DNA of 64,000 nt, taken from assembly GCA_024231975.1 (NCBI GenBank), contig JAAEQB010000051.1:78219-142218 (forward strand). Reading direction: 5' to 3'. Shown in pieces: positions 42,234 through 51,462 of this stretch. Under the pieces are notes generated by a model, which saw nothing but the letters and a program-made list of their open reading frames with translations, was not told where the DNA came from and did no database searches. This stretch comes from Allobosea sp. (lineage in GTDB: Bacteria > Pseudomonadota > Alphaproteobacteria > Rhizobiales > Beijerinckiaceae). A program made the translations under genes and the position numbers. Every line of letters begins with the position of its first letter. Within the stretch, counting starts at the first letter, position 1.

Positions 42234-43043
42234 ATGACTGATTCTGCCGAGCCTCTTTCCAGCCTGCGCCGCGCGCTCGGCCTGCTGCGCCTGGTCGGAG
42301 CGGCGGATGCCGGCGGCATCCGCCTGAAGGACCTCGCCGAGCAGGCCGGCTGCAGCCAGCCGACGGCGCATCGCGCCTTGCAGGATCTCGTCGCCGAGGG
42401 CTTCGTCGAGCAGGTCGGCAAGCGCTACCGGCTGGCGCTCGACTTCTTCGTGCTGGCGGCGCGCGCCGGTCATGCCGACGGCCTGCGCGACCTTGCCAAG
42501 CCGGTGCTGCTGCGCCTCTCGGCGACGCTGACCGACACGATCTTTCTGCTGGTGCGCAACGGCTATGAAGCCGTCTGCCTCGACCGGATCGAGGGCCCGT
42601 TCCCGATCCGCTCCTTCACCGGCGATATCGGCGGCAAGGTGCCGCTCGGGCTGGGGCAGGGCAGTCTGGCCATCCTCGCCCATCTGCCCGAGCCCGAGCG
42701 TGAGGCGGTGATCCGTTTCAACGTGCCGCGCCTGCTCGACCGCGGCTTCCTCGACGAGGCGGCGCTGCGGGTCGAATTGGAGAAGGCCCGGGCGCAGGGC
42801 TGGGTCAATCTCAACACCGGGCTGATCCCGGGCATGGCAGGCCTCGGCGTGCCGGTCTTCGATGCGCAGGGGCGCGCCGTCGCGGCGCTCAGCGTCGGCA
42901 CGCTGGCGGATCGCCTGCGGCCGGAGCGGTTGCCGGGGGTCGTCGGCATCCTCAAAGCTGAGGCTGCGACATTGGGCGCGATGCTCAACCCGTTCGACAC
43001 GGCCTTGCGCCATCCCTCCCGCAGTCTGAGTTCTGTGGCATGA
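42234..43043 (+). CDS. IclR-family transcriptional regulator
   Basis: 269 aa. Winged helix at about 8-75 (LRRALGLLRLVGAADAG, EQAGCSQPTAHRALQDLVAEG) and an IclR effector domain (LRNGYEAVCLDRIEGPFPI onward). It is divergent from the opine-type operon and coupled by ATGA overlap with the kinase at 43040, so it likely controls the leftward operon. Confidence 0.9.
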   Translation: MTDSAEPLSSLRRALGLLRLVGAADAGGIRLKDLAEQAGCSQPTAHRALQDLVAEGFVEQVGKRYRLALDFFVLAARAGHADGLRDLAKPVLLRLSATLTDTIFLLVRNGYEAVCLDRIEGPFPIRSFTGDIGGKVPLGLGQGSLAILAHLPEPEREAVIRFNVPRLLDRGFLDEAALRVELEKARAQGWVNLNTGLIPGMAGLGVPVFDAQGRAVAALSVGTLADRLRPERLPGVVGILKAEAATLGAMLNPFDTALRHPSRSLSSVA

Positions 43044-43993
43044 TCCTGGTCTGCGGCGAGGCGCTGGTCGATCTCTTCCTCGATCCGCCCGAGGGAGCGG
43101 AGATGGCCGGGCGCGCCGTCGCCGGCGGCTCGCCCTTCAATGTCGCGATCGGCCTGGCGCGGCTCGGCATTCCCGTCGGCTTCCTCGGCGCGATCTCGCT
43201 GGATGGCATCGGTTCGATGCTGGCGGAGAGGTTGCAGCAGGAAGGCGTCGATCCTCGTTTCATCGTCCGCAGCGACCGGCTCTCGACGATCTCGGCGGTG
43301 GCGACGGGGGCGGACGGGCAGCCGAGCTACGGTTTTCATGGCGAAGGCGCGGCCGACCGCTTCCTGCTGCCGGCCGATCTGCCGGCTACGTTGCCGCCGG
43401 AGATACGGGCGCTGACTTTCGGCTCCTACAGCATGGCGGTCGAGCCGACCGGCGCGGCGCTCGCCTCACTCGCGGAGCGCCAGCACGGCCGGCTTGTGAT
43501 CAGTGTCGATCCGAACCTGCGCCCGGGCGTGGTGCCGGACATGGCGCTATGGGCTCGCGCGGCCGAGCGCTTCTACCGCACCGCGACCATCGTCAAGGCG
43601 AGCGACGAGGATGTCCGCATCGCCTGGGGCGGGACGCTTTCGCTGCAGGAGGCGGCCGCCTATTGGCTCGGGCTCGGCGCAAAACTGGTGATGATCACGC
43701 GTGGGGCGGACGGTGTTGTCGGCTTCTGCGCCGACGGCGAGGTCGAGCTGCCGGCGAGAGTGGTCGAGGTCCGTGACACCGTGGGCGCCGGCGACAGTTT
43801 CCATGCCGCCTTGCTGGCGCGGCTGGCGCAGACGGACCGCTTGAGCATCGAAGGTATTGTTGGGCTCGATCGGGCGGCATTGGCTGAATTGCTGAGCTAC
43901 GCTGCGACGGCGGCAGCCATCACCGTCGGCCGGCGCGGAGCCGATCTGCCGAAAGCGGTAGAGGTGGCAGCGGAACTCGCCCGTTCGGGCTGA
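43040..43993 (+). CDS. PfkB-family carbohydrate kinase (fructokinase-like)
   Basis: 317 aa, ATG overlapping the IclR stop. Ribokinase-fold signatures are present: AGGSPFNVAIGLARLG near the start and DTVGAGDSFHAALL (catalytic Asp, anion hole) near residue 250. It resembles fructokinases; it would phosphorylate fructose to F6P, which feeds Pgi encoded next. Its coupling to a regulator of another operon is unusual. Confidence 0.85.
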   Translation: MILVCGEALVDLFLDPPEGAEMAGRAVAGGSPFNVAIGLARLGIPVGFLGAISLDGIGSMLAERLQQEGVDPRFIVRSDRLSTISAVATGADGQPSYGFHGEGAADRFLLPADLPATLPPEIRALTFGSYSMAVEPTGAALASLAERQHGRLVISVDPNLRPGVVPDMALWARAAERFYRTATIVKASDEDVRIAWGGTLSLQEAAAYWLGLGAKLVMITRGADGVVGFCADGEVELPARVVEVRDTVGAGDSFHAALLARLAQTDRLSIEGIVGLDRAALAELLSYAATAAAITVGRRGADLPKAVEVAAELARSG

Positions 43994-44103
43994 CGATCCT
44001 CCCTCTGCATATCCGTCCTGCCCGGCTGCCGCCGTGACCTTGCCGCTATCGGTGTGCTACCTCCGTTTGCCGCTGCGGCGGCCGATCGCAATCGCCACGG
44101 AGG

Positions 44104-45732
44104 ATGATCGTGCTGGAGAAGGCCTGGGCGGATCTCGCCGCGCATCGCACCCGAACCGTCTCACACCATCTGCGCGAGCTCTTCGCCGCTGATCCGCAGC
44201 GCTTTTCCAGCTTCTCCGCCCGGCTCGACGACCTCTTGCTCGACTACTCCAAGACGGCGGTGACGCCTGAGACCATCGAGTTGCTGCTGGCGCTCGCCCA
44301 AGCGGCGGATGTCGAGGCCAAGCGCGACGCGATGTTCGCCGGCGAGCCGATCAACACGACGGAGGGGCGCGCCGTACTGCATACGGCGCTGCGCAACCAG
44401 TCGGGCCGGCCGGTCAAGGTCGATGGCGTCGATGTCATGCCCGAGGTCAATGCTGTCCTCGAGCGGATGTCCGCCTTCGCTGAAGGTATCCGCAGCGGCA
44501 AGATTGCGGCTGCTAATGGGGAACGCTTCACCGATGTTGTCAATATCGGCATCGGCGGTTCCGATCTCGGGCCGGTGATGGCGACGCTGGCGCTGGCGCC
44601 CTATCATGACGGGCCGCGCCTGCATTACGTCTCCAATGTCGACGGCGCCCATATCGCCGATACGCTGGCCAAGCTCGATCCGGCCCGGACGCTGGTGATC
44701 GTGGCCTCAAAGACTTTCACCACGATCGAGACCATGACCAATGCTGCAACGGCGCGGCGCTGGATCGCTGGCTCGCTCGGCGAAGAGGCGGTCGCCAAGC
44801 ATTTCGCCGCGGTCTCGACCGCGCTCGACAAGGTCGCGGCTTTCGGTATCCAGCCGGACCGGATCTTCGGCTTCTGGGACTGGGTCGGCGGGCGTTATTC
44901 GGTCTGGTCGGCGATCGGCCTGCCGGTGATGATCGCGATCGGCCCCGAGAATTTCCGCGCCTTCCTCGCCGGCGCGCATGCGATGGATGAGCATTTCCGC
45001 ACCGCGCCGCTCGACAAGAACCTGCCGGTGCTGTTCGCCTTGATCGGGCTCTGGCATCGCGAGAGCTGCGGTTATCCGGCCCGCGCCGTGCTACCTTACG
45101 ACCAGCGCTTGGCGCGGCTGCCGGCCTATCTGCAGCAGCTCGACATGGAGTCGAACGGCAAGCGCGTGCACAAGGCCGGCGGGGCGGTGACGCGGCCGAC
45201 CGGTCCGCTGGTCTGGGGCGAGCCCGGCACCAATGGCCAGCATGCCTTCTTCCAGCTGCTGCACCAGGGCACGGACATCATCCCCTGCGAGTTCCTGATT
45301 GCGGGCGAGGGACATGAGCCGGAGCTGAGCCACCAGCATCGGCTGCTGCTCGCCAATTGCCTCGCCCAGAGCGAGGCGATGATGAAGGGCCGCACGCTCG
45401 AGGAGGCGAAGGCGCAGCTCGCCAAGCAGGGGCTGTCGGCTGAGGCGGCCGAGCACCTCGCGCCGCACAAGGTTTTCCCGGGCAACCGGCCGAGTGTGAC
45501 CATCGCCTATCGCAAGCTCGACCCGTTCACGCTCGGGCGGCTGATCGCGCTTTACGAGCATCGCGTCTTCGTCGAGGCTGCCGTGTTCGACATCAACGCC
45601 TTCGACCAATGGGGCGTCGAGCTCGGCAAGGAGCTGGCGACGGCGCTGCTGCCGGTGATCGAGGGCAAGGCGCCGGCCGAAGCGCATGACGCTTCGACGG
45701 CGGGGCTGGCGCGCTATCTGACCGGGCGGTAG
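44104..45732 (+). CDS. pgi: Glucose-6-phosphate isomerase
   Basis: 542 aa, full length. It interconverts G6P and F6P. Family signatures are visible: VNIGIGGSDLGPVMA, ASKTFTTIETMTN, GGRYSVWSAIGLP, and the late catalytic segments GTNGQHAFFQLLHQGTDIIP and HKVFPGNRPS. Cytosolic. It follows the kinase by 110 bp. A type B repeat starts 8 bp after the stop and separates it from the convergent NDH-2. Confidence 0.95.
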   Translation: MIVLEKAWADLAAHRTRTVSHHLRELFAADPQRFSSFSARLDDLLLDYSKTAVTPETIELLLALAQAADVEAKRDAMFAGEPINTTEGRAVLHTALRNQSGRPVKVDGVDVMPEVNAVLERMSAFAEGIRSGKIAAANGERFTDVVNIGIGGSDLGPVMATLALAPYHDGPRLHYVSNVDGAHIADTLAKLDPARTLVIVASKTFTTIETMTNAATARRWIAGSLGEEAVAKHFAAVSTALDKVAAFGIQPDRIFGFWDWVGGRYSVWSAIGLPVMIAIGPENFRAFLAGAHAMDEHFRTAPLDKNLPVLFALIGLWHRESCGYPARAVLPYDQRLARLPAYLQQLDMESNGKRVHKAGGAVTRPTGPLVWGEPGTNGQHAFFQLLHQGTDIIPCEFLIAGEGHEPELSHQHRLLLANCLAQSEAMMKGRTLEEAKAQLAKQGLSAEAAEHLAPHKVFPGNRPSVTIAYRKLDPFTLGRLIALYEHRVFVEAAVFDINAFDQWGVELGKELATALLPVIEGKAPAEAHDASTAGLARYLTGR

Positions 45733-45739
45733 CTCGCGA

Positions 45740-45847
45740 CGTCATTCTCGGGCGGAGCGAAGCGCAGACCCGAGAATCTCTGGACGAGAAGGCGCCGGCC
45801 GGCGTCTCATCCGGCTTGAGATGCTCGGGTCAGGCCCGAGCATGACG
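45740..45847 (+). repeat. Type B intergenic repeat, copy 2
   Basis: The same 108-bp element as at 28085-28192 and of equal length, bounded by CGTCAT/ATGACG, with both internal hairpins conserved (TCTCGGG/CCCGAGA and GCTCGGG/CCCGAGC). Differences cluster in the loops and linker. It lies between convergent pgi and NDH-2 genes and can act as a bidirectional terminator. Confidence 0.85.
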
Positions 45848-45851
45848 CGCT

Positions 45852-47126
45852 TCAGGCGCTGCCACCCGGCTGCTTCACGTCGCGCTGGGTGATCAGCCTG
45901 GCGCTGCGCTGGTCGCGGGCGTGGATCCAGAGCCAGCTCAGCGCGACGCTGAGCCGGTTGCGCACGCCGATCAGGAAATAGATGTGCGCCAGGCCCCAGA
46001 GCCACCAGGCGAGCCAGCCCTTCAGCTTGACCCGGCCGAAATCGATGATGGCGACGCGCTTGCCGACGGTCGCGAGGCTGCCAGCATGGCTGTAGGCGAA
46101 GGGGCGCGGCGCCTTGTCGCCGGCGAGCCGGCGCTTGATCGTCGCGGCGACATGGCGGCCCTGCTGCTTGGCGGCGGGGGCGATGCCGGGCACTGGCTTG
46201 CCGTCCTGGTCCTTGACCATGGCGGTGTCGCCGATCGCGAAGATCTCGGGGTGGCCGGGCACGCTGAGATCGGGCTCGACCTCGACGCGGCCCGCGCGGT
46301 CCATGGGCGCAGCGAGCCAGGCGCCAGCCGGCGAGGCGCGTACGCCGGCGGCCCAGATGACGGTGGCTGCCGGTAGGGGCTCCTCGCCGATCACGACGCC
46401 ATCAGGCGTGCAGGCGGTGACGGGCGCGCCGGTGCGGACCTCGACGCCGATGCGTTGCAGTTCGTGATGCGCATAGGTCGCAAGGTCCGCGTCGAAGCTG
46501 GGCAGGGTGCGCGGGCCAGCCTCGACCAGCACCACGCGGGTCGTGCGGGTGTCGATCCGGCGGAATTCCTCCGGCAAGGTGGCACGGGCCAGCTCGGCGA
46601 TCGTGCCGGCGAGCTCGACGCCGGTCGGGCCGGCGCCGATGACGACGAAGGTCAGCAGCGCGGCGCGGCGTTCCGGATCGGCCTCCGCCTCGGCGCGCTC
46701 GAAGGCGGTGAGGATGCGGCGGCGGATCGTGGTCGCGTCTTCCAGCGTCTTCAGGCCTGGCGCATGGGGCTCCCAGTCGTCATGGCCGAAATAGGCGTGG
46801 GTGGCGCCGGTGGCGATGACGAGCGTGTCATAATGCAGGATCTCGCCGGTCGAGAGCGTGACCTCGCGCAGGGCCGTATCGATGCCGGTGACCTCGGCCA
46901 GCAGCGTGGTGACGTCGGTACGGCGCCGGAACAGATGCCGGATCGGCCAGGCGATCTCGGAGGTTGCGAGCGAGGCGGTCGCGACCTGGTAGAGCAGCGG
47001 CTGGAACAGGTGGTGGTTGCGCCGGTCGACGATGGTGATGCGGGCATCGGCGCCGGCGAGGCGATGCACCGCCTCCAAACCGGCGAAGCCGCCGCCGATC
47101 ACCACGACATGATGCGCTCCGCTCAT
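45852..47126 (-). CDS. ndh: Type II NADH dehydrogenase
   Basis: 424 aa with FAD site VVIGGGFAGLEAVHRL (about 8-23) and NAD site VVIGAGPTGVELAGTIAEL near 160. A C-terminal hydrophobic segment (LAWWLWGLAHIYFLIGVRNR) anchors it to the membrane face. It oxidises NADH and reduces quinone without pumping protons. Single gene, convergent with pgi and encoded beside mgsA. Confidence 0.9.
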   Translation of the reverse strand: MSGAHHVVVIGGGFAGLEAVHRLAGADARITIVDRRNHHLFQPLLYQVATASLATSEIAWPIRHLFRRRTDVTTLLAEVTGIDTALREVTLSTGEILHYDTLVIATGATHAYFGHDDWEPHAPGLKTLEDATTIRRRILTAFERAEAEADPERRAALLTFVVIGAGPTGVELAGTIAELARATLPEEFRRIDTRTTRVVLVEAGPRTLPSFDADLATYAHHELQRIGVEVRTGAPVTACTPDGVVIGEEPLPAATVIWAAGVRASPAGAWLAAPMDRAGRVEVEPDLSVPGHPEIFAIGDTAMVKDQDGKPVPGIAPAAKQQGRHVAATIKRRLAGDKAPRPFAYSHAGSLATVGKRVAIIDFGRVKLKGWLAWWLWGLAHIYFLIGVRNRLSVALSWLWIHARDQRSARLITQRDVKQPGGSA

Positions 47127-47187
47127 CGGCCATCCCTCGTTCCGGCAGGACGAGGTTTTGTAACACGGTTCTGCGGGAAGGCTCGTA

Positions 47188-47568
47188 TCAGCCCTTCAGC
47201 AGGCCCGATTGCGCCAGCGCGGTCGCGGTACGCGGACTGAAGGCGGCCGGGATGTCGTAGACCAGCACCAGCCGCAGCAGCGCCTTGACGTCGACATCGT
47301 GCGGCTGCGCCTGGAGCGGGTCCGGGAAGAAGAACAGCGCGTCGAGTTCACCCTGTGCGATCATCGCGCCGATCTGCTGGTCGCCGCCAAGCGGGCCGCT
47401 CTTGACCAGGCGGATCTGCAGATCGGGCATGGACTGCTTCAGCACCGAGCCGGTGGTGGCGGTCGCGACGATGCGATGCGGTGCGATCAGCTCGGCATGG
47501 TCGCTCGCCCATTGCGCCAGTTCCGGCTTCTTGCGGTCATGCGCGATCATCCCGATCGTCAGCGGCAT
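47188..47568 (-). CDS. mgsA: Methylglyoxal synthase
   Basis: 126 aa. It converts dihydroxyacetone phosphate to methylglyoxal. Catalytic and phosphate-binding residues are all present: His10 (MIAHDRKK), Asp63 in KSGPLGGDQQIGA, Asp83 in FFFPDPL and His90. It is an overflow bypass of lower glycolysis. With the kinase and pgi nearby it fits sugar-phosphate stress relief. It lies 62 bp from ndh in the same direction. Confidence 0.95.
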   Translation of the reverse strand: MPLTIGMIAHDRKKPELAQWASDHAELIAPHRIVATATTGSVLKQSMPDLQIRLVKSGPLGGDQQIGAMIAQGELDALFFFPDPLQAQPHDVDVKALLRLVLVYDIPAAFSPRTATALAQSGLLKG

Positions 47569-47588
47569 CGTCGCTTTCCTTTATCGCC

Positions 47589-47969
47589 TCACGGAATCCA
47601 GCGCCGCGACTGCTCGGCGCGGTCGTCATAGCTCGCCTCGAAGATCGGCGAAGCGAGGGTGGCGCGGACCTTGAGGATGCCGCTGCCGATATTGCGGAAG
47701 CCGTGCCTCGCGCCGGCCGGGATCACGATCGACTGGTTGGCCCGCAGGATCAGGCTCTCGCCGCGCAGCGTGATCTCCGCCTCGCCTCCCATCACCTCCA
47801 GCACCTCCTCGACGGCGTGAAGATGGATCGGCGCGCCAAGGCCGGGATCGCAGAACTGCTCGAAGATGCAGAGCTGGGCCGAGCGCACCAGCGCCGAGAC
47901 CCGCATCAGCGTCATCACGCCCTCGCGCCATTGCTCCAGCGGCTGGGTCTCGTGATCGAGCAGGCTCAT
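47589..47969 (-). CDS. Cupin-domain protein coupled to a LacI regulator
   Basis: 126 aa, one cupin beta barrel. Metal-ligand positions: IHLHAVEEVLEVMGGEAE (His, His, Glu) and IPAGARHGFRN (last His). Function unknown; sugar-binding or isomerase-like roles are known for small cupins. The ATG overlaps the LacI gene stop (ATGA), so it is translationally coupled and probably linked to the alpha-glucoside regulon. Confidence 0.85.
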   Translation of the reverse strand: MSLLDHETQPLEQWREGVMTLMRVSALVRSAQLCIFEQFCDPGLGAPIHLHAVEEVLEVMGGEAEITLRGESLILRANQSIVIPAGARHGFRNIGSGILKVRATLASPIFEASYDDRAEQSRRWIP

Positions 47970-49003
47970 GCCGTCGCCTTCTGTTCGAGCCCGACCATGG
48001 GCAGTTCATGAGGAACGCGCACCTCGGCTGTCGGCTCGCCGCTCCAGAGCGATTGCAACTGGGCGACGACATGCCCGCCGAAGCTTTCATAGGGGATGCG
48101 GATCGACGTCAGCCAGGGCGCGATCCAGTGGTTGAGCGCATTGCCGTCGACCCCGACCAGCGTGCAGCGCTGCGGGATCGGCACATCGCTTTCGACCGCC
48201 AGCCGATAGGCGCCATAGGCGATCAGATCGCTGACGCAGAGCGCGCCTTGCGGCCAGCCACCCTCCTGCACCAGTGCCCTGGCGGCGGCATAGCCGATCT
48301 CGATATGCGAGAGGCCGGGGCCGCTGGCGCGGCGGATCGTGCCTTCCGGAACACCGCGTTCGGCGAGGCGGTCGATGAAGCCGGCGGCGCGCTCCTGCGT
48401 GCTCGAGACGTTCTGGGCCGCCATCAGCACCGCCGGGCGCTCGATGCCGCGCGCCAGCATGAAGTCGGCTGCGTCGGCTCCGGCCGCCCGGTTGTCGATG
48501 CCGACATAGGCGCCGCCGCCGAGCGGGTTGTGCCGTGCGACGAAGACCATCGGATCACCGCGCTGCAGAGTCTCCTCGAGCCCGCGGCTGCGCACGGCGC
48601 TGACCATCACGTAGCCGGCTACGAACTGTTCGCGCATCGCCTGGAGATAGTCGTCCTGCAGTTCGGCGCGGTCATGGGTATCGCAGAGGATCATGACGTA
48701 GCCGGCGGCGCGCAGTGCGGCCTCGGTCGAGACTGCGATCGCCGCCATGGCCGGGTTGTCGAGATTGGGCGAGAGCATCGCCACGACCCGGCTGGCGCGC
48801 TGGCGCAGCGCCCGGCCGACCGGGTTCGGCCGATAGCCCAGGCGCGCGATCGCCTCCTCGACGCGCGCCACCGTCTCGGGCGAGGCCCGCCCGCTTTCGC
48901 CGTTGACGATGCGCGACACCGTCGAGATCGAGACGCCGGTATCCTCTGCGACTGTGGTGAGCGATACCGAACCCTGATGTGCCCTGGCGGCCCTGGTCTT
49001 CAT
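47966..49003 (-). CDS. LacI-family repressor of the alpha-glucoside regulon
   Basis: 345 aa. N-terminal helix-turn-helix with hinge (SLTTVAEDTGVSISTVSRIV at 14-33; PNPVGRALRQRASRVV) and a periplasmic-binding-like effector domain. It is divergent from the Agl-type operon at 49150, with a perfect 18-bp palindrome in the gap. AglR of Sinorhizobium is a LacI-type regulator with a similar position, which supports the same role here. Confidence 0.9.
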   Translation of the reverse strand: MKTRAARAHQGSVSLTTVAEDTGVSISTVSRIVNGESGRASPETVARVEEAIARLGYRPNPVGRALRQRASRVVAMLSPNLDNPAMAAIAVSTEAALRAAGYVMILCDTHDRAELQDDYLQAMREQFVAGYVMVSAVRSRGLEETLQRGDPMVFVARHNPLGGGAYVGIDNRAAGADAADFMLARGIERPAVLMAAQNVSSTQERAAGFIDRLAERGVPEGTIRRASGPGLSHIEIGYAAARALVQEGGWPQGALCVSDLIAYGAYRLAVESDVPIPQRCTLVGVDGNALNHWIAPWLTSIRIPYESFGGHVVAQLQSLWSGEPTAEVRVPHELPMVGLEQKATA

Positions 49004-49068
49004 CGCGCTCCCATCCCCGCTGCTAGCCCAGCGAGTCGGCCTCTCAGAGATGCCGGCTCACTTCGGGA

Positions 49069-49095
49069 TTGACAAGCTAGGCAAACGTTTGCCTA
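49069..49095 (+). promoter_or_regulatory. -35 box and perfect LacI operator for the glucoside operon
   Basis: TTGACA at 49069-49074 starts a promoter-like region, and TAGGCAAACGTTTGCCTA at 49078-49095 is a perfect 18-bp palindrome with a central CG, the standard LacI-family operator form. It occupies the -35/-10 spacer, so binding would block RNA polymerase. The -10 is weak (TAAATG near 49094). Confidence 0.8.
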
Positions 49096-49149
49096 AATGA
49101 TTGTCAAGGTGCTCATCGAGGCGCCGGTTCAAGCGGGGATGGAACGCTC

Positions 49150-50427
49150 ATGCACAGCAAGCATTGGATTTCGGCACTCGCCCTGACGGCCGGCCTCGTC
49201 ATGGGCGGTTTTGCGCAGGCCCAGACCACGGTCCGCATCGCCTGGTATTCCGACGGCAATGAGGGCGAGGTCATCACCGACCTGCTCAAGCGCTTCGAGG
49301 CTGAGAACAAGGACATCAAGGTCGTGCTCGACCAGGTGCCCTACAAGGCCATCACCGAGAACCTCCCCGTCCAGCTTGCCTCCGGCCAAGGCCCGGACAT
49401 CGCCCGCGTCGTCGATCTCGGCGGCATCGCCCGCTACGCGCTCGACCTGCGCCCGCATCTGAAGGATGCGGCCTATTGGGAGAAGAATTTCGGGCCGTTC
49501 CTGCCCTGGATGCGCCCCGAGGGCGATACCAAGTCCATCACCGGCTTCATGACGCAGCTCACCGTCTCCGGCCCCTTCGTCAACAAGACGCTGTTCGAGC
49601 AGGCCGGCATCGCGATGCCATCAGCCAAGGCGACCTGGGAGGACTGGGGCAAGGCGGTGAAGGACGTCGCAGCCAAGGTCCAGGCGCCGTTCCCGCTGGC
49701 GATGGACCGCTCCGGCCACCGCTTCTTCTCGGTCGCCATCTCCGAGGGCGCCAAGGTATTCGACGCCAAGGGCGTGCCGGCTGTCATCGACGAGGGTTTC
49801 AAGCGCGGCGCCAAGCTGGTCTATGACTGGCACAACAACGGCGTGATGAAGAAGGAGCTCTGGGGCTCGGTCTCCGGCACGGCCTATCGCGGCGCCAATG
49901 ACGAGTTCAAGAACGCCCAGGTCGTGATGTACCAGTCGGGCTCCTGGCAGATCGCCCAGTTCGACAAGACCGTCGGCGACGCCTTCGACTGGGTCGCGGT
50001 TCCCGCTCCCTGCGGCGCCGCCGCCTGCTCGGGCATGCCGGGCGGGGCCGGCCTCGTCGCGATCAAGACGACCAAGAGCCCGGAAGCTGTCGCCAAGGTG
50101 ATGGAATACCTCGCCAGCGAGCCGGTGTTGAGCGAGTTCTATGCTCGCTCGCTCTTCGTGCCCGGCCATCTCGGCATCGCCGCCAAGGGCCTTGACTATC
50201 AGGGCGCCAGCGCCCCCGCCAAGGCCGCGCTCAAGGTCTTCTCGGACCAGGTCGCGCAGCTCTCGCCGGTCGCCTACCAGCTGCAGGGCTATGTCAACAA
50301 TCGCGTCATCTTCAACGCGGTGATCAGCCGGCTCGGCCAGGCGATCTCGGGCGAGGGCAGCCTCGACGAGGCCTTCAAGCGGATCGAGTCCGACATCGCC
50401 CAGCAGATCGCCGAGCGCAAGAAGTAA
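49150..50427 (+). CDS. Alpha-glucoside ABC importer binding protein (AglE-like)
   Basis: 425 aa, signal peptide ending FAQA (about residue 24), SBP_bac_1 fold (RIAWYSDGNEGEVITDLLKRF, SGQGPDIARVVDLGGIA). First gene of the operon after the operator. It would bind alpha-glucosides in the periplasm and pass them to the permeases at 50434 and 51459. The following GH31 gene supports the substrate class. Confidence 0.9.
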   Translation: MHSKHWISALALTAGLVMGGFAQAQTTVRIAWYSDGNEGEVITDLLKRFEAENKDIKVVLDQVPYKAITENLPVQLASGQGPDIARVVDLGGIARYALDLRPHLKDAAYWEKNFGPFLPWMRPEGDTKSITGFMTQLTVSGPFVNKTLFEQAGIAMPSAKATWEDWGKAVKDVAAKVQAPFPLAMDRSGHRFFSVAISEGAKVFDAKGVPAVIDEGFKRGAKLVYDWHNNGVMKKELWGSVSGTAYRGANDEFKNAQVVMYQSGSWQIAQFDKTVGDAFDWVAVPAPCGAAACSGMPGGAGLVAIKTTKSPEAVAKVMEYLASEPVLSEFYARSLFVPGHLGIAAKGLDYQGASAPAKAALKVFSDQVAQLSPVAYQLQGYVNNRVIFNAVISRLGQAISGEGSLDEAFKRIESDIAQQIAERKK

Positions 50428-50433
50428 GCCGCC

Positions 50434-51462
50434 ATGGCCTCCGACGCTCCCATCCCGGCGGCGCAGGCGGAACGCGCCGGCGCAGCGAGCCTCTTCGCTG
50501 CGCCGCTCGCGGTCCTGATGCGGCTGATCGACTGGCCGATGCAGGCGCTGCAGCGGCTGATCGGCGAACGTCGGATGGCGTATGTCTTCCTTCTGCCCAA
50601 TCTCGCCTTCTTCTCGCTCTTCGTCTTCCTGCCGCTCATCATCAACTTCATCTTCTCGGTGACGGGCGGGGCAGGGCTGTTCCCCTCCGAGCGGCCCTTC
50701 GTCGGGGCGCAGCAATACGCCTATCTCTTCGACTGCGGCTCCTTCCTCGATCCCTCCTCCTGCCGCGAGGACCATTTCTGGCGCGGCGTTTCCAATACGG
50801 CGCGCTTCACCGTCTTCCAGGTCACGGCGATGGTTCTGTTCTCGCTGCTGACGGCGGTGGTGCTGAACATGAAGATCAAGGCGCGCGGCTTCTTCCGCGC
50901 CGTCTACTTCTTCCCGGTGCTGCTCTCGCCGGTGGTGGTGGCGCTGACCTGGAAGTGGATCCTGCAGCGCGACGGCCTGCTCAACGCCGCGATCACCTCG
51001 CTCGGCGGCGAGCGCATCCTGTTCCTGGTCGATCCGACCTGGGCGATGTTCTGGATCGTCTTCGTCTCGATCTGGGCCCATATGGGCTTCTACACGCTGA
51101 TCCTGCTCGCCGGCCTGCAGGCGATCCCGGCCGATCTCTACGAGGCCGCCGAGATGGATGCGACGCCGCGCTGGCGTACATTCTGGCGCATCACCCTGCC
51201 ATTGCTCTGGCCGAACATGGTCGTCGTGATCGTGCTGGCGCTGATCCGCGGCGTGCAGACCTTCGACGAGGTCTTCGTCTTGACCGGCGGCGGCCCGGGC
51301 ACCGCGACGCTGATGGTGGTGCACTACATCTACGAGACCGCCTTCGCCAACCAGGTCCAGAATTTCGGCCTGGCGGCGGCCGCTTCCGTCGTGCTCGGCG
51401 TCGTGCTGTTCGCGCTGACCCTGGCCCAGCTCGCGGCGAGCCGCCGCAAGGGGGCGGCATGA
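50434..51462 (+). CDS. Alpha-glucoside ABC importer permease (AglF-like)
   Basis: 342 aa, MalF-type permease with six or so membrane segments and the EAA loop (YEAAEMDATPRWRTFWRITLP). It starts 6 bp after the binding-protein stop and overlaps the next permease by 4 nt (ATGA). Confidence 0.9.
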   Translation: MASDAPIPAAQAERAGAASLFAAPLAVLMRLIDWPMQALQRLIGERRMAYVFLLPNLAFFSLFVFLPLIINFIFSVTGGAGLFPSERPFVGAQQYAYLFDCGSFLDPSSCREDHFWRGVSNTARFTVFQVTAMVLFSLLTAVVLNMKIKARGFFRAVYFFPVLLSPVVVALTWKWILQRDGLLNAAITSLGGERILFLVDPTWAMFWIVFVSIWAHMGFYTLILLAGLQAIPADLYEAAEMDATPRWRTFWRITLPLLWPNMVVVIVLALIRGVQTFDEVFVLTGGGPGTATLMVVHYIYETAFANQVQNFGLAAAASVVLGVVLFALTLAQLAASRRKGAA

